Source: Alteromonas ponticola
GTDB taxonomy: Bacteria > Pseudomonadota > Gammaproteobacteria > Enterobacterales > Alteromonadaceae
DNA: 64,000 nt
Assembly (NCBI RefSeq): GCF_012911815.1
Contig: NZ_JAATNW010000007.1
Location: forward strand, 1-64,000
Direction of reading: 5' to 3'
Below the pieces are notes generated by a model, which was not told the origin of the DNA, searched no databases, and worked only from the letters and a program-made list of their open reading frames with translations. The translations under genes and the position numbers were made by a program. Within the stretch, counting starts at the first letter, position 1, and every line of letters starts with the position of its first letter. This document shows, one piece after another, positions 7,155 through 16,577 of this stretch.

Positions 7155-8927
7155 ATGAACCATAAAAATTCTGCTCGGCTACTTACTTTTCTCTTAGCAT
7201 TGTTGGTGTCATTTTTCGGGTACCCGCAACCGATTATTGACCTCACCGATACCCCAGAACTCACCGCGGGTGAATACACCCGTTACTTGCAAGAAAACAA
7301 TGACGAAAAGCTGACGCTAGCGCAGGCTATAGCTGCGTTTAACTCTTCTGAAGTACGCCTTGGAAAGCATCAATCCATCTCGTTAGGGATAAGTGTTGCG
7401 CCGGTCTGGTTAAAAACCCGCTTGCTGAACTCAACAACGAATGACGAAAACTATCGGATCAGCGTCGAAACTCCTTGGTTAGATGTGATTGAGGCCTGGA
7501 TTGTTTATCAGGGCAGGGTGATTCAACAGGTAAGCGGTGGCGATGCGGTCGCGTTCGAACAGCGCCCTATGCAGTACCGCTACTTTGCGTTTGAAGCCGA
7601 ACTCCCCAAAGGTGAGTCGCAACTTTATCTGCGCGTTGAAAGCGTAGGGCCAATGGCCATACCATTACGCATTGCGACGACAGAGCTTGCGGTAAAAAGA
7701 GATATTTCAAGTAGTTATCAGTACGGCTTTCTCTACGGCATTATGGTCGCGTTAGCCCTGTACAACCTTATTTTGTTTTTCAGTGTCCGCCTGCCGGAAT
7801 ACGGCCTGTACGCGCTTTACCTGATAGGGTTCGTCATCAACAGTTTATCGTATACCGGCCAACTGCACACTTGGATAACACCCGACTTCGGACCGTACTT
7901 TCAGGACTGGCTGGACATATTTTTAATGATCACCTATTCCATCGCCGGGTTGCATTTTGCGCGTAAGTTGCTACAAACAAAGCAGTATGCACCGATATTG
8001 GATAGGGCGACCATTGTCGTAACCCTTGTGATTCCTGCCGGTATGGTAATAGGTTTTATTTTCAACCAACTTACTTTTGCACTATTTCTGGCATTTTTGC
8101 TTAACACCACTTTTGCCGTACTTTTTATCTTACTGGGGCTACAGGCCCTTAAGCATCGCATAGCCGCAGCCAGACTATTTCTTATTTGCTCTGTTACTGC
8201 TGCCACCTGCATTTGTATTTCTACCGCCGCCGTTGCGGGGTTTGTACCCTATAACGATGTAACCTTTAAACTGATAGAAGTCGGTATGGCATTTGAGGCA
8301 ATTTGTCTGGCGTTTTTGCTGGCACAACGCTTTCGCTCTGCCGAAGCGGACAAGCAAATGGCTGAAAAAACCGCTCGCCTTGATTCGCTTACTGGCTTGA
8401 ATAATCGCCGCGGGTTTGCTCATGCCGCCCAACCCATCTGGTTTCAGGAAATCAGGAACGGCCGGGATGTTTCGGTGGTGTTGATTGACATTGATCACTT
8501 TAAACGGATCAACGATGGCTTTGGTCATTCTAAAGGCGATGAAGTATTAAAAGCAGTCGCTGCGGTGTTAAAACGAGGGGCGCGCAGAAGTGATATTATT
8601 GCCCGATGGGGGGGTGAGGAATTTTTAATTTTATTACCAGAAACCTCTGAGGCACAAGCCACCCAGCATGCTGAGAGGCTACGTCAACAAATCGAAAAAA
8701 TTGAACTGACTAGCCCGGGCGGGGCGATTAAGTTTACCGCCAGTTTTGGAGTGTGCGGTACCATAGATGGTATGTTCAGCAAGACCAAATTACGTGATGA
8801 TGATTTAGAAACCATAATTAATGTAGCTGACGAGGCGCTTTATCAGGTTAAAGCGTCGGGCCGCAATCAGGTTAAGGCAGCGACTCAGCAGCACGTTCGT
8901 CAGAGCCGCTCAAAAGTTAAAGTTTAA
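7155..8927 (+). CDS. Membrane diguanylate cyclase, 7TMR-DISM sensor plus GGDEF
   Basis: The 590-residue protein has a signal peptide (~1-25), a periplasmic 7TMR-DISMED2-type beta domain (~35-180), seven predicted membrane helices (~190-395), a short coiled linker, and a GGDEF domain (~408-575). The active-site signature is GGEEF (residues 486-490), a functional variant of GGDEF. The product-inhibition I-site R477-x-x-D480 precedes it by five residues, so the enzyme probably makes cyclic di-GMP with feedback control. DSLTGLNNRRG and IDIDHFKRINDGFGHSKGD are the usual substrate- and metal-binding blocks. GGAG lies eight bases before the ATG. The periplasmic domain suggests sensing of a carbohydrate or other ligand; the signal is unknown. 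Confidence 0.92.
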   Translation: MNHKNSARLLTFLLALLVSFFGYPQPIIDLTDTPELTAGEYTRYLQENNDEKLTLAQAIAAFNSSEVRLGKHQSISLGISVAPVWLKTRLLNSTTNDENYRISVETPWLDVIEAWIVYQGRVIQQVSGGDAVAFEQRPMQYRYFAFEAELPKGESQLYLRVESVGPMAIPLRIATTELAVKRDISSSYQYGFLYGIMVALALYNLILFFSVRLPEYGLYALYLIGFVINSLSYTGQLHTWITPDFGPYFQDWLDIFLMITYSIAGLHFARKLLQTKQYAPILDRATIVVTLVIPAGMVIGFIFNQLTFALFLAFLLNTTFAVLFILLGLQALKHRIAAARLFLICSVTAATCICISTAAVAGFVPYNDVTFKLIEVGMAFEAICLAFLLAQRFRSAEADKQMAEKTARLDSLTGLNNRRGFAHAAQPIWFQEIRNGRDVSVVLIDIDHFKRINDGFGHSKGDEVLKAVAAVLKRGARRSDIIARWGGEEFLILLPETSEAQATQHAERLRQQIEKIELTSPGGAIKFTASFGVCGTIDGMFSKTKLRDDDLETIINVADEALYQVKASGRNQVKAATQQHVRQSRSKVKV

Positions 8928-9082
8928 TCTGGTTTGGATATTCGTGTGATCGCAATGTAACTGAAAAAGCCAGTTTGGCGTGAAATGTTTATTTTTCGTC
9001 CGATAATGATTGTTCGTTGCCACAAATTGAATAAACTCAGAGTTATGAATGTTAAGGCATCAGTGAAGATAAACTCCCACAC

Positions 9083-11143
9083 ATGATCAATCATATTAAA
9101 TTGAGCTGCCTATTTTTATGGCTTATTTGTTTCCACACCGTTGCTGAGCCGACCGCCCGCAACACCGACCAGGCCACTCAGCCGCACATCCAGGTACGCC
9201 TGGTAAGTGAGTTTGCGCAATTAAAACCGGGGGTGAATTGGTTCGGCATCTGGTTAAGGCCCGATCCTGAATGGCATACCTACTGGCGCAATCCAGGCGA
9301 TTCGGGTGAGCCACCCAAAATTGATTGGATATTGCCAGAAGGGGTGAGTGCGGGTGAAATTCAGTGGCCGTTACCCAGTAAAATTCCGATTGCTCACTTG
9401 GTAAATTATGGCTATGAAAACCATTCATTATTGATGGTTCCGTTGACCCTAAGTGACGAAGTAAAGTATGGGGCGACCCTCGATATCAGTGCGGATCTGT
9501 CCTGGCTAGTGTGTAAAGAAGATTGCATACCAGGCTGGGCAACGCTGACCAAAACGCTGAAAGTAGCCTCCGATCACCAGCCTTCAGCGCAGGCCGGGCT
9601 TTTTGATGAAGCGCGCGAGCAGCTACCGGACGAAGTAGTTAAGAGTGCTCGGTATGAAATCACCGATAATAAGGTGGTGCTGCAGTTAAATGAATTATTG
9701 CCTGACGGTGATTGGCTGCTTTTTCCGTTTTCATCCAGTATATTAAACCATGCCGGTGCCATCCAACATATTGAAACCGCACAATCCTCAACCTTTGTCG
9801 GGGCCAAATCAGATTACTTTACGCCATCACAAAATTCACTTCGCTTTCTGGTTAGTGATGGCCAAACCGGATTTTATGTCAAAGCACAAATGAATAATGC
9901 GGTTGCTGGCGAAGTGCTTCAAGCTAAGAATGTATCAGCTACTTTTACGTATACAACAATTCTCGTCAGCATGGCCATGGCGTTTATAGGTGGCGTGATT
10001 CTCAATCTGATGCCCTGTGTGCTGCCGATACTGTCAATCAAAGCTTTGTCGATGCAAAGAACGTCGCAGTCAACCGCGGTTAAGCTGGCTTATGCATCCG
10101 GCGTGCTGGTGAGTTTCAGCGTTTTCGCGTTAATTATCATTGCCTTTAAACATAGTGGTTCAACACTTGGGTGGGGCTTTCACATGCAATCACCTGTCGT
10201 GGTTGCCGCACTGGCGTTTCTATTTACATTTATCGCTGCGGCCTTGTTTGATATGGCTCCTGCCGGAAATCGACTGGCGGGAATTGGCCAGGGATTTATT
10301 CAGCAGAATGGATTTACCAGCCAATTTGCTACCGGCGTGCTGGCGGTAGTGGTGGCTTCACCGTGCACCGCCCCTTTTATGGCTGCGGCGCTGGGTGTTG
10401 CTCTGGTCAGTTCAGACATGATCACACTCGCGATCTTCTTAAGCCTTGGATTAGGTTTTGCGCTGCCGCTGAGCGTTCTTTTTTGGCTACCCGGGTTAAC
10501 CCGCAAGATTCCTAAGCCCGGGCCCTGGATGAGCACTTTTCGCCAGTTTTTGGCGTTTCCCATGCTGGCCACCGTGATCTGGTTGCTCTGGGTATTCGGC
10601 AATCAAACTTCGCCAATGGCAATGATGGCATTGCTTGGCGGCTTGCTCATTTTGTTTTTCGCATTGTGGTTATACCGCCGGACTCAGCGCACCTTTGCGC
10701 ATGTCGCCGCACTGATGTTCGCTGTTTCAGGGTTCTTAGTACCGCTTTTCGTGCTCACTTCGCCATCGACTGACAGCCAAGCTACAACCCTGGCGTTTAA
10801 CAAGCAACAGTTAGCCGCCTTGCGCCAGGACAATCAGGTTGTGATCGTGAACATGACCGCCGACTGGTGTATCACCTGTAAAGTAAACGAACAGGTCGCA
10901 TTCACCTCCAGCGCGTTCACCCAGGCACTCGCGCAGCCGCAGGTACATTATATGGTAGGCGATTGGACCAATAAAAATGATGAGATATTAGGGTATCTGA
11001 ACCAGTACCAACGTTCAGGTGTACCTTTATACGTAGTGTATGCGGGAGAGCAAAGCAAAGAAGTACTACCGCAAATTTTAACCCCTGATCTGGTAGTAAA
11101 GGCAATAACGAAAGCCGTTAATGAGGTGAATGATGAAAATTAA
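9083..11143 (+). CDS. DsbD/ScsB-type thiol:disulfide interchange protein
   Basis: The 686-residue protein carries electrons from cytoplasmic thioredoxin across the inner membrane. The signal peptide ends around VAEP (~22). The periplasmic N-terminal domain has C144-x3-C148 in VCKEDCIPGWATL. The central membrane domain has one redox Cys in LNLMPCVLPILS (C312) and the other in VVASPCTAPFM (C428). The C-terminal thioredoxin-like domain carries C596-I-T-C599 (MTADWCITCK). This domain order is that of DsbD/ScsB proteins. The stop overlaps the start of the redoxin gene by 14 bp, so the two are cotranslated, and the redoxin is the likely downstream client. The true substrate (disulfides, copper response or peroxide defence) cannot be decided from sequence. 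Confidence 0.9.
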   Translation: MINHIKLSCLFLWLICFHTVAEPTARNTDQATQPHIQVRLVSEFAQLKPGVNWFGIWLRPDPEWHTYWRNPGDSGEPPKIDWILPEGVSAGEIQWPLPSKIPIAHLVNYGYENHSLLMVPLTLSDEVKYGATLDISADLSWLVCKEDCIPGWATLTKTLKVASDHQPSAQAGLFDEAREQLPDEVVKSARYEITDNKVVLQLNELLPDGDWLLFPFSSSILNHAGAIQHIETAQSSTFVGAKSDYFTPSQNSLRFLVSDGQTGFYVKAQMNNAVAGEVLQAKNVSATFTYTTILVSMAMAFIGGVILNLMPCVLPILSIKALSMQRTSQSTAVKLAYASGVLVSFSVFALIIIAFKHSGSTLGWGFHMQSPVVVAALAFLFTFIAAALFDMAPAGNRLAGIGQGFIQQNGFTSQFATGVLAVVVASPCTAPFMAAALGVALVSSDMITLAIFLSLGLGFALPLSVLFWLPGLTRKIPKPGPWMSTFRQFLAFPMLATVIWLLWVFGNQTSPMAMMALLGGLLILFFALWLYRRTQRTFAHVAALMFAVSGFLVPLFVLTSPSTDSQATTLAFNKQQLAALRQDNQVVIVNMTADWCITCKVNEQVAFTSSAFTQALAQPQVHYMVGDWTNKNDEILGYLNQYQRSGVPLYVVYAGEQSKEVLPQILTPDLVVKAITKAVNEVNDEN

Positions 11144-11741
11144 AATGTGGTTAGCCAGCGTTATGCTGGGCTGCTCTTCAATGCTGACAAACGCCGCGGT
11201 AGATATTGATAAACAGGCACCCGACTTTTCCCTTACCAACACCCAAGGTGAGCAAGTCAGTTTAGCTGACTTTAAGGGCAAAACCGTCATCCTGGAATGG
11301 ACAAATCATTTGTGTCCGTATGTACAAAAACACTACAACAGCGAAAACATGCAGGATCTGCAAAAAAGCTATACTGACGAGGATGTAGTGTGGTTAACCA
11401 TCATTTCGTCTGCGCCGGGTAAACAGGGTCATGTCAGTGCAGCTGAAGCGGTGAAACTGACTGAAGATAGAAATGCCAGCCCGTCACATGTGTTGTTTGA
11501 TGAAAGTGGCGAAGTAGGGAAGATGTACGCCGCTAAGACCACACCGCACATGTATATTATCGATGACAGTGGCATGCTACGTTATGCTGGTGCTATAGAC
11601 AGCATTAAATCGGCTAATCCTGCTGATATCGCTAAAGCAGATAATTACGTGAAAATGGGGATGACGTCATTAGCGTCTGGGGAAGAACTTCAATATAAGA
11701 AAACCGCACCCTACGGCTGTTCAATCAAATATAAAAGCTGA
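11130..11741 (+). CDS. Periplasmic redoxin (AhpC/TSA-like), partner of the DsbD-like protein
   Basis: The 203-residue protein has a lipoprotein-like or Sec signal (residues 1-22, ending LTNAA) and a thioredoxin-fold redoxin domain (IDKQAPDFSLTNTQGEQVSLADFKGK). The active region is WTNHLCPYVQKHY with a single Cys (C62) and no CXXC, which is the peroxiredoxin-like arrangement. KTTPHMYIIDDSGMLRYAGAIDS is the conserved cis-Pro region. The start overlaps the DsbD-like gene by 14 bp (ATGATG; either Met is possible). The pair is probably a periplasmic reductant system in which the membrane protein reduces this redoxin. A strong terminator follows at 11767. Confidence 0.85.
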   Translation: MMKIKMWLASVMLGCSSMLTNAAVDIDKQAPDFSLTNTQGEQVSLADFKGKTVILEWTNHLCPYVQKHYNSENMQDLQKSYTDEDVVWLTIISSAPGKQGHVSAAEAVKLTEDRNASPSHVLFDESGEVGKMYAAKTTPHMYIIDDSGMLRYAGAIDSIKSANPADIAKADNYVKMGMTSLASGEELQYKKTAPYGCSIKYKS

Positions 11742-11766
11742 GGGCAAGCGACGGATATACAAAATA

Positions 11767-11796
11767 ACAAGCCAGCACACTGGTGCTGGCTCTTTT
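11767..11796. terminator. Bidirectional rho-independent terminator
   Basis: GCCAGCAC-ACTG-GTGCTGGC (11771-11790) is a perfect 8-bp stem, followed by TCTTTT on the plus strand and preceded by an A-rich AAAATAACAA stretch. It sits between the convergent redoxin and DUF3718 genes and can serve both. Confidence 0.85.
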
Positions 11797-11805
11797 AAAT
11801 GTCAC

Positions 11806-12300
11806 TTATTCAGCGCTAACCTGAACGTCTTTCTTTTTAAAGTCGTTTACGAATTTAGAAATCGGTGCATCGTTACAAACAATACTTCTTACTTCATGCG
11901 CATTCAAGCCGTGAGTCGCAGCAGCGCGCTGCAGACCGATAGCAGCCGCATCTGCACAAACTTTAGATTCTTTGTTGTTCTTAGCTACTAAAACTACACT
12001 CTTTTTCGCTGCTTCAGTGTTAATTTCGCGTTGTTCAACTACCGTTGCACCACTATAACGGTTGGCGAAAGCCGACACTGACACGCCATTACACTCGAGG
12101 TGTCTGGTGAAACGAGCGAAAGACTTACCAGACTTGCTCACTTCCTGCATTGCCGCGTCTAAACCGTGGGCTGCTGCTGTCAGGCATACGCGAGATTCCA
12201 ACGAGTTATCTTTCAAAAACAGGCCAACTTTTTCGTTTGCCACTGAACTGAAAGAAAGTGAAGAACCTGCAACTAACGCAACAGCTAAAATAGTTTTCAT
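11806..12300 (-). CDS. Exported DUF3718-type protein
   Basis: The 164-residue protein starts at the ATG at 12300 (MKTILAVALVAGSSLSFSSVA), because GAGG lies seven bases upstream and a clean signal peptide follows; a longer frame starting at 12399 has no support. The mature part holds two related halves. Each contains a Cys followed by A-A-x-G-L-x-x-A (VCLTAAAHGLDAA and VCADAAAIGLQRA) and a later C-N (LECNGVSVSAFANRY, IVCNDAPISKFVNDF). The pattern resembles DUF3718, a family of small periplasmic proteins in Shewanella and Alteromonas of unknown function. The paired cysteines suggest disulfides, perhaps made or repaired by the neighbouring thiol system, though the genes are convergent and not in one operon. 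Confidence 0.7.
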   Translation of the reverse strand: MKTILAVALVAGSSLSFSSVANEKVGLFLKDNSLESRVCLTAAAHGLDAAMQEVSKSGKSFARFTRHLECNGVSVSAFANRYSGATVVEQREINTEAAKKSVVLVAKNNKESKVCADAAAIGLQRAAATHGLNAHEVRSIVCNDAPISKFVNDFKKKDVQVSAE

Positions 12301-12629
12301 TGTATAAACCTCAACAAAATAAGAATAAAAAGTAATCGACTCAAGTAATCTGGCGCGCATTATAGGCAGGGGTGGGCAAAAAACAATCTGGATAAACAAT
12401 AACCAGGTATCTTGCGCGAGACATAGTTATTGTTCCTTACACCATTGTAAAAACGGTGCTAAATCATCGTTTTATTTGTGAATTTTATGGGTGCAACAAT
12501 GCGTAATTTATAAACACTTCGCCATATTTAAACCGAACTGTTTGCAATTGATAGTACGAAGGTACTACAGCGGAATAAGCCATTTACGTTAACACTTGGT
12601 TAACATTTTATCAGTAAGTGGAGACCTTT

Positions 12630-14531
12630 ATGAAATTTCTGTACCTCGTCATAGTAACTATGGCGACTGTTCTGGCCCACCAGGCAAGCCATGCCGGCAG
12701 CTGGCAAAACAATGTCACAACGGGCGGATTTAACAGGGTGCATATTTATACCCCCGATAGCCAGTCGTCGGTAGGTGAAGGTAAGGCATTGTTAATTGTG
12801 TTACATGGTTGCACACAGTCGATTGATGCATACCTGACTGCGAATCTTGAACAGGCCGCCGAGGCTTACGGAATGGTTATTGCGGTACCTGATGCAATGA
12901 ACAAAGCGGGGTTTAGCTGCTGGTCGTACTGGCAAGGGGCCAAAACGAGAACCTCAGGCGACTATAAAAATTTGATTAATCTGGCTGGCGCATTAAGCAA
13001 TGACGCGGCTTACAACATTGACGAAAATCAGGTGTATATTGCAGGCTTATCGTCAGGTGCCGCTTTTGCCAATACCACCGCATGTATTGCACCTGATGTG
13101 TTTGCTGGAATGGGCGTGAGCGCAGGCCCCAGTATCGGCACCAGTTCTGGCGGTGCAATTGGCAGTTGTGAGGCGGCCAATGTTGCGCAACGTTGCCAGC
13201 AGTACGCAGGTTCGTATGCAGGCTTTTTAGACACCCAGATTGCGTCTATCGCACATGGTGATGCCGATACTACTGTGGATCAGTGTTATAACCGCCAAAA
13301 TGCCGAGGGCATGGCAGCGGTGTATAACGTTGCTGAATCACCTGGCACAACCACCATTGGCTCTAGTAGTCGTACCGCTGAAGAACACAGATGGACGGAC
13401 GGTCGCGTTTCCATGTTGTGGCTAAATGGCGTAGATCATGCCTGGTCCGGCGGGCAGGGGGCTTCGGGTTCGTACATCAATGGCAATGGCATTAACTACG
13501 CCATGTATTTAGGTGAATATTTTGCTAACAATAATCAGCGGGTAAATCGAAACGAGGCACCGGTGCTGACCAACTTGAATTTAAGCGCTGCCAACAGCCA
13601 GATAACGATTTCAGGACAGGTAACAGATGCTGATGGATCAGTGGACACGATCTTTATTCAGGTGCAGGACGATGCCGACAATATCTATCAATATTCCACC
13701 CAGGCCCTTGTCGGTGAAACCTTTAGCGTAACGACCAGTGCATTGCCTGATGCACTGTATTACATTGATGCCAATGCCAGCGATAATGAAGGTGCAATAT
13801 CATTGACTCAATCAGACACCATCAGGATTGGTCCGCCGCCGCCGCAAACCGCGCCCGAACTGAGTAATATTCAGGTGGTTATCCAAGCCCAATGCGCAGA
13901 CATTACCGGTGAGGTGATTGATATCAATCAAGACCTGACCCGGGTAACGGTTGCCTTTAGCAACGCCACTAAAACTGCAGAAATAGACGGCAGACTGTTC
14001 AAAGCGTCAGCATGTAAGTTACCTGGAGGTCAACAGTCAGCCACGGTCACAGCGACGGATAGCACGCAGCTCACCACTTCCGCACAGCTGACATTTTCTA
14101 TTGATGCGGGAATAACGGATAATCTGGATGGGCATATTGCAGCGGGCAGATTAGATTATACCAACTACTCCAATTGTTATCTTGAGTACAGCAGTAACCC
14201 CTTTAAACTGAATGAGATTGGTGTAACGGGCCAACAGTGTCAATGGCAGGACAATGATAATAGCTGTGCGGGCCCCGTTCAGGCATGCAGCGGCAACCAG
14301 GGCGGTGGCAGTGGTGGCGGAAATGGAGACGGCAGCGATGATCAATGCGCCTCCTTTACTACCGCCAACTATTATCACAAAGTGGCTGGACGCGCGTTTA
14401 GCACCGGAAACTATTGGTCACCAAACTATTTTGCAGTAGGTTCCAATGATCCCTTAACTGGCTCTACCTGGGGTAATAGCACATTGTCGTCACTAGATGG
14501 TGAGAGTTGGTACGAAGGCGATTGCCCGTAA
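12630..14531 (+). CDS. Secreted PHB depolymerase-family esterase with C-terminal binding modules
   Basis: The ATG at 12630 is chosen because GGAG lies six bases before it and a signal peptide follows (MKFLYLVIVTMATVLAHQA); the in-frame GTG at 12618 overlaps that site. The 633-residue protein has a catalytic alpha/beta hydrolase domain (~25-310). It has an oxyanion segment LHGCTQ, lipase box G139-L-S141-S-G (nucleophile S141), a likely acid Asp in HGDADTTVD, and a His in GVDHAWSGG. Two Ig/FN3-like segments (~320-495) and a Gly-rich linker follow. The ~60-residue C-terminal module is rich in Tyr/Trp and probably binds polymer. The family includes extracellular poly(3-hydroxybutyrate) depolymerases as well as feruloyl and acetylxylan esterases, so the true substrate is open. 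Confidence 0.85.
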   Translation: MKFLYLVIVTMATVLAHQASHAGSWQNNVTTGGFNRVHIYTPDSQSSVGEGKALLIVLHGCTQSIDAYLTANLEQAAEAYGMVIAVPDAMNKAGFSCWSYWQGAKTRTSGDYKNLINLAGALSNDAAYNIDENQVYIAGLSSGAAFANTTACIAPDVFAGMGVSAGPSIGTSSGGAIGSCEAANVAQRCQQYAGSYAGFLDTQIASIAHGDADTTVDQCYNRQNAEGMAAVYNVAESPGTTTIGSSSRTAEEHRWTDGRVSMLWLNGVDHAWSGGQGASGSYINGNGINYAMYLGEYFANNNQRVNRNEAPVLTNLNLSAANSQITISGQVTDADGSVDTIFIQVQDDADNIYQYSTQALVGETFSVTTSALPDALYYIDANASDNEGAISLTQSDTIRIGPPPPQTAPELSNIQVVIQAQCADITGEVIDINQDLTRVTVAFSNATKTAEIDGRLFKASACKLPGGQQSATVTATDSTQLTTSAQLTFSIDAGITDNLDGHIAAGRLDYTNYSNCYLEYSSNPFKLNEIGVTGQQCQWQDNDNSCAGPVQACSGNQGGGSGGGNGDGSDDQCASFTTANYYHKVAGRAFSTGNYWSPNYFAVGSNDPLTGSTWGNSTLSSLDGESWYEGDCP

Positions 14532-14547
14532 CCGGCTTAATAAATAA

Positions 14548-14570
14548 CAATGGGGCAGGATGCCCCATTG
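14548..14570. terminator. Hairpin between convergent genes
   Basis: CAATGGGGC (from 14549) pairs with GCCCCATTG (to 14570). There is no clear T-run on either side, so it is a weaker candidate terminator for the esterase gene and the convergent gene at 14585. Confidence 0.5.
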
Positions 14571-14584
14571 CCTGGTGCATCTGA

Positions 14585-15253
14585 TTAGTGGCCTTGTGAA
14601 GCGCCGCCCCAGCTATCCAAAATGGGTTCCATCTTTTTAGGAATATACGGTTTATCAGGGTCAAACCCTTCTGCTTCGTTGCTTGCCTGGCTCGCTGCCT
14701 GTTTATCAATTTCTCTGCGTACTGGTGCGTCCAATTTTTTAACCACATGAGCAGCGGCAAATCCAATACAGCTGCCGATCAATACTTTTGATAGCCGGCT
14801 GCTGCCGCGCTTTTTCGACTTATCCAGTATTGCCGATGCCGCAAAACCGGCTGCCGATGCAGCCAATAACGGACCAGAGGCATACGGTACAGTACCACTT
14901 ACCGCAGCGATAGCGGCCGCATTGTCCGTAGGCCCGTCGACGGCTTCATCAACCACATCCACTATATCGTTGTCGTCTACACTTTTTCGCCTTGTGAGCG
15001 CCTGGATCCCCGACGTGACCAGTCCTGCGATGGCGGTGCTGATAGTCGCCTTCAACAGAAAACGTTGTACCTGTTTATATTTGGTTAACTTGGAAACTGA
15101 ATACGCAGTTGCCGTTAATGCCATTATAGATGGTGGCTGAGTGGCAACACTAAGCGGCTCAGAGGCAACCGCTTGCTCGACACTACGTGTTTTTTGTTTC
15201 AGCGTTTTGAATAGCTGGTAGGCAACTAAACCATTGGTTCCTAAACCCATCAT
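14585..15253 (-). CDS. PAP2-related membrane protein lacking all catalytic residues
   Basis: The 222-residue protein is a clear paralogue of the PAP2 phosphatase at 18784-19347; both contain SGPLLAASAAG-type and VLIGSxxGFAA-type helices in the same order. The catalytic motifs are gone here. The K-x6-R-P motif is replaced by QALTRRKSV, P-S-G-H by P-T-D-N (residues 108-111), and the R-x5-H-x3-D motif by a K/R/S-rich KKRGSSRLSK with Ser and Lys where His and Asp should be. The acidic insertion VDDNDIVDVVDEAVDG and a ~45-residue soluble tail are also new. It probably serves as a structural or regulatory membrane protein, not a phosphatase. AAAGGA precedes the ATG. It is intact, so the loss looks maintained and not simple decay. 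Confidence 0.75.
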   Translation of the reverse strand: MMGLGTNGLVAYQLFKTLKQKTRSVEQAVASEPLSVATQPPSIMALTATAYSVSKLTKYKQVQRFLLKATISTAIAGLVTSGIQALTRRKSVDDNDIVDVVDEAVDGPTDNAAAIAAVSGTVPYASGPLLAASAAGFAASAILDKSKKRGSSRLSKVLIGSCIGFAAAHVVKKLDAPVRREIDKQAASQASNEAEGFDPDKPYIPKKMEPILDSWGGASQGH

Positions 15254-15351
15254 AAATCCGTCCTTTTGTGGAAGAAAAAATAAATGTGCGATCTCAGCTT
15301 TATATTGGTTTTAGCTACAATTAGATCGCTCAGGCGTAGGTGACACAATGT

Positions 15352-15372
15352 AAAAAGGCCGCAAGCGCGGCC
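15352..15372 (-). terminator. Rho-independent terminator of the DUF4785 gene
   Basis: Read on the minus strand, GGCCGC-gctt-GCGGCC is followed directly by TTTTT. It lies ~20 bp downstream of the DUF4785 stop codon. Confidence 0.85.
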
Positions 15373-15393
15373 AATAACAAGTTACAGCCTTAG

Positions 15394-16569
15394 TTATCTA
15401 AGTGACAGTGGCCGTTTGGTGATGGTGCGTTTTGCAGACTCGTCTAACAGGGCCAGTTGGTCCTGGTCATAAAGCCTGACATTGCCAACAGCATACGGGC
15501 CAACAAAGGTCTGCTCGCCTAATTTACTTAGATCAAACGGAATGATGATATCCCTTTCACCACTGTTCAACATTTGTGCCGCATGTCCTTCCATTATCGC
15601 TACCTGCTTACCTGCGCGGTTATAGCCATACAGAACTGCTCTTACTTCGTATCTGGCAGGCTCACGGGCTAACAACGTAATGTTAGCGGCAGCGGGTTGG
15701 TCTGGTAACATGGTATAGCGGGTTAACGATGCCGTCATGGTTGGAATGGCAACAGCCACTTTGACATTGCGTTGCAGTATGTGCCCGCCATACGTTGCAT
15801 TGAGTTTAACTTCTATATCGTAAAGTCCCTGGCGGGGGGGTAACGGCTGATTTATTTTTGGCGGCAAAATCGTCATTTCCTGCGGCCCCTGTGCCACCTC
15901 CAGTTGAATACGCTCACCATCTGGTGCGTGCAAAATCGCTTCCACCGATGCAGCGTGTTTATTCAATGAAAGTTTTTGCCGCGCAAACAGTTTCATCGAC
16001 ACTTTTGCCAGGTGCGGCTGAGTTGTTTTAACCTGTTGATGGGGAGCAAATACATCCAGACTCACCGGAGAGTATTTGTCTTTCACGGTCATGACAAACA
16101 ATTGTTCGTCAGCAAAAGGTTGATTAGATTGCAGGGTGAGTGGCCCGCGCGCTGCTTTATCTTCAGTCATTACCGCGGCAGAACGGGAGAAAAATCCGGT
16201 CTCGCGTAACGCCTGTTCAGATACCATCTGGCTTTTCACTGCGATACCTTGTTTGTCTTTTAAAATAAGCTGTTTTACATCAATGACGTCAGTTGATGAA
16301 GATTTTGAATGATGTGAAAGTAAAACCAGCGGTTGCGCACCGTGGTTATATAACGCGACACCTTGCTTCAATTGTTTACCGGAAACCTGCCGCCATAATG
16401 TTTTGCTCGACTCCAGCGTTGGTTGATTGGCATTCTCAATGGTCGCGACAGCAGCGATAGGAAAACTATAATGCACATAATCCCCTGTGGTTGCTGAACC
16501 AGCATTTACAGCCAGAGACAAGGCCGATGTCGTAAAGAGCATTAAATTACGGAATAAATTTTTCATCAT
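15394..16569 (-). CDS. Exported DUF4785-type protein
   Basis: The 391-residue protein has a signal peptide (LFRNLMLFTTSALSLAVNAG) and then an all-beta composition of probably several Ig-like domains. Blocks such as LWRQVSGKQLKQGVALYNHG, RGPLTLQSNQ and YDIEVKLNATY recall DUF4785, a secreted family of unknown function in Shewanella and Alteromonas. There are two consecutive ATGs; AGGAGG lies four bases before the first and seven before the second, so MKNLF may be the true start. It is the second gene of an operon with the lipase-like gene, eight bases downstream of its stop. Shared export and coupling suggest that the two act together outside the inner membrane, perhaps with this protein as a lipase partner, which is inference only. 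Confidence 0.75.
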   Translation of the reverse strand: MMKNLFRNLMLFTTSALSLAVNAGSATTGDYVHYSFPIAAVATIENANQPTLESSKTLWRQVSGKQLKQGVALYNHGAQPLVLLSHHSKSSSTDVIDVKQLILKDKQGIAVKSQMVSEQALRETGFFSRSAAVMTEDKAARGPLTLQSNQPFADEQLFVMTVKDKYSPVSLDVFAPHQQVKTTQPHLAKVSMKLFARQKLSLNKHAASVEAILHAPDGERIQLEVAQGPQEMTILPPKINQPLPPRQGLYDIEVKLNATYGGHILQRNVKVAVAIPTMTASLTRYTMLPDQPAAANITLLAREPARYEVRAVLYGYNRAGKQVAIMEGHAAQMLNSGERDIIIPFDLSKLGEQTFVGPYAVGNVRLYDQDQLALLDESAKRTITKRPLSLR

Positions 16570-16577
16570 GCAGCCTC

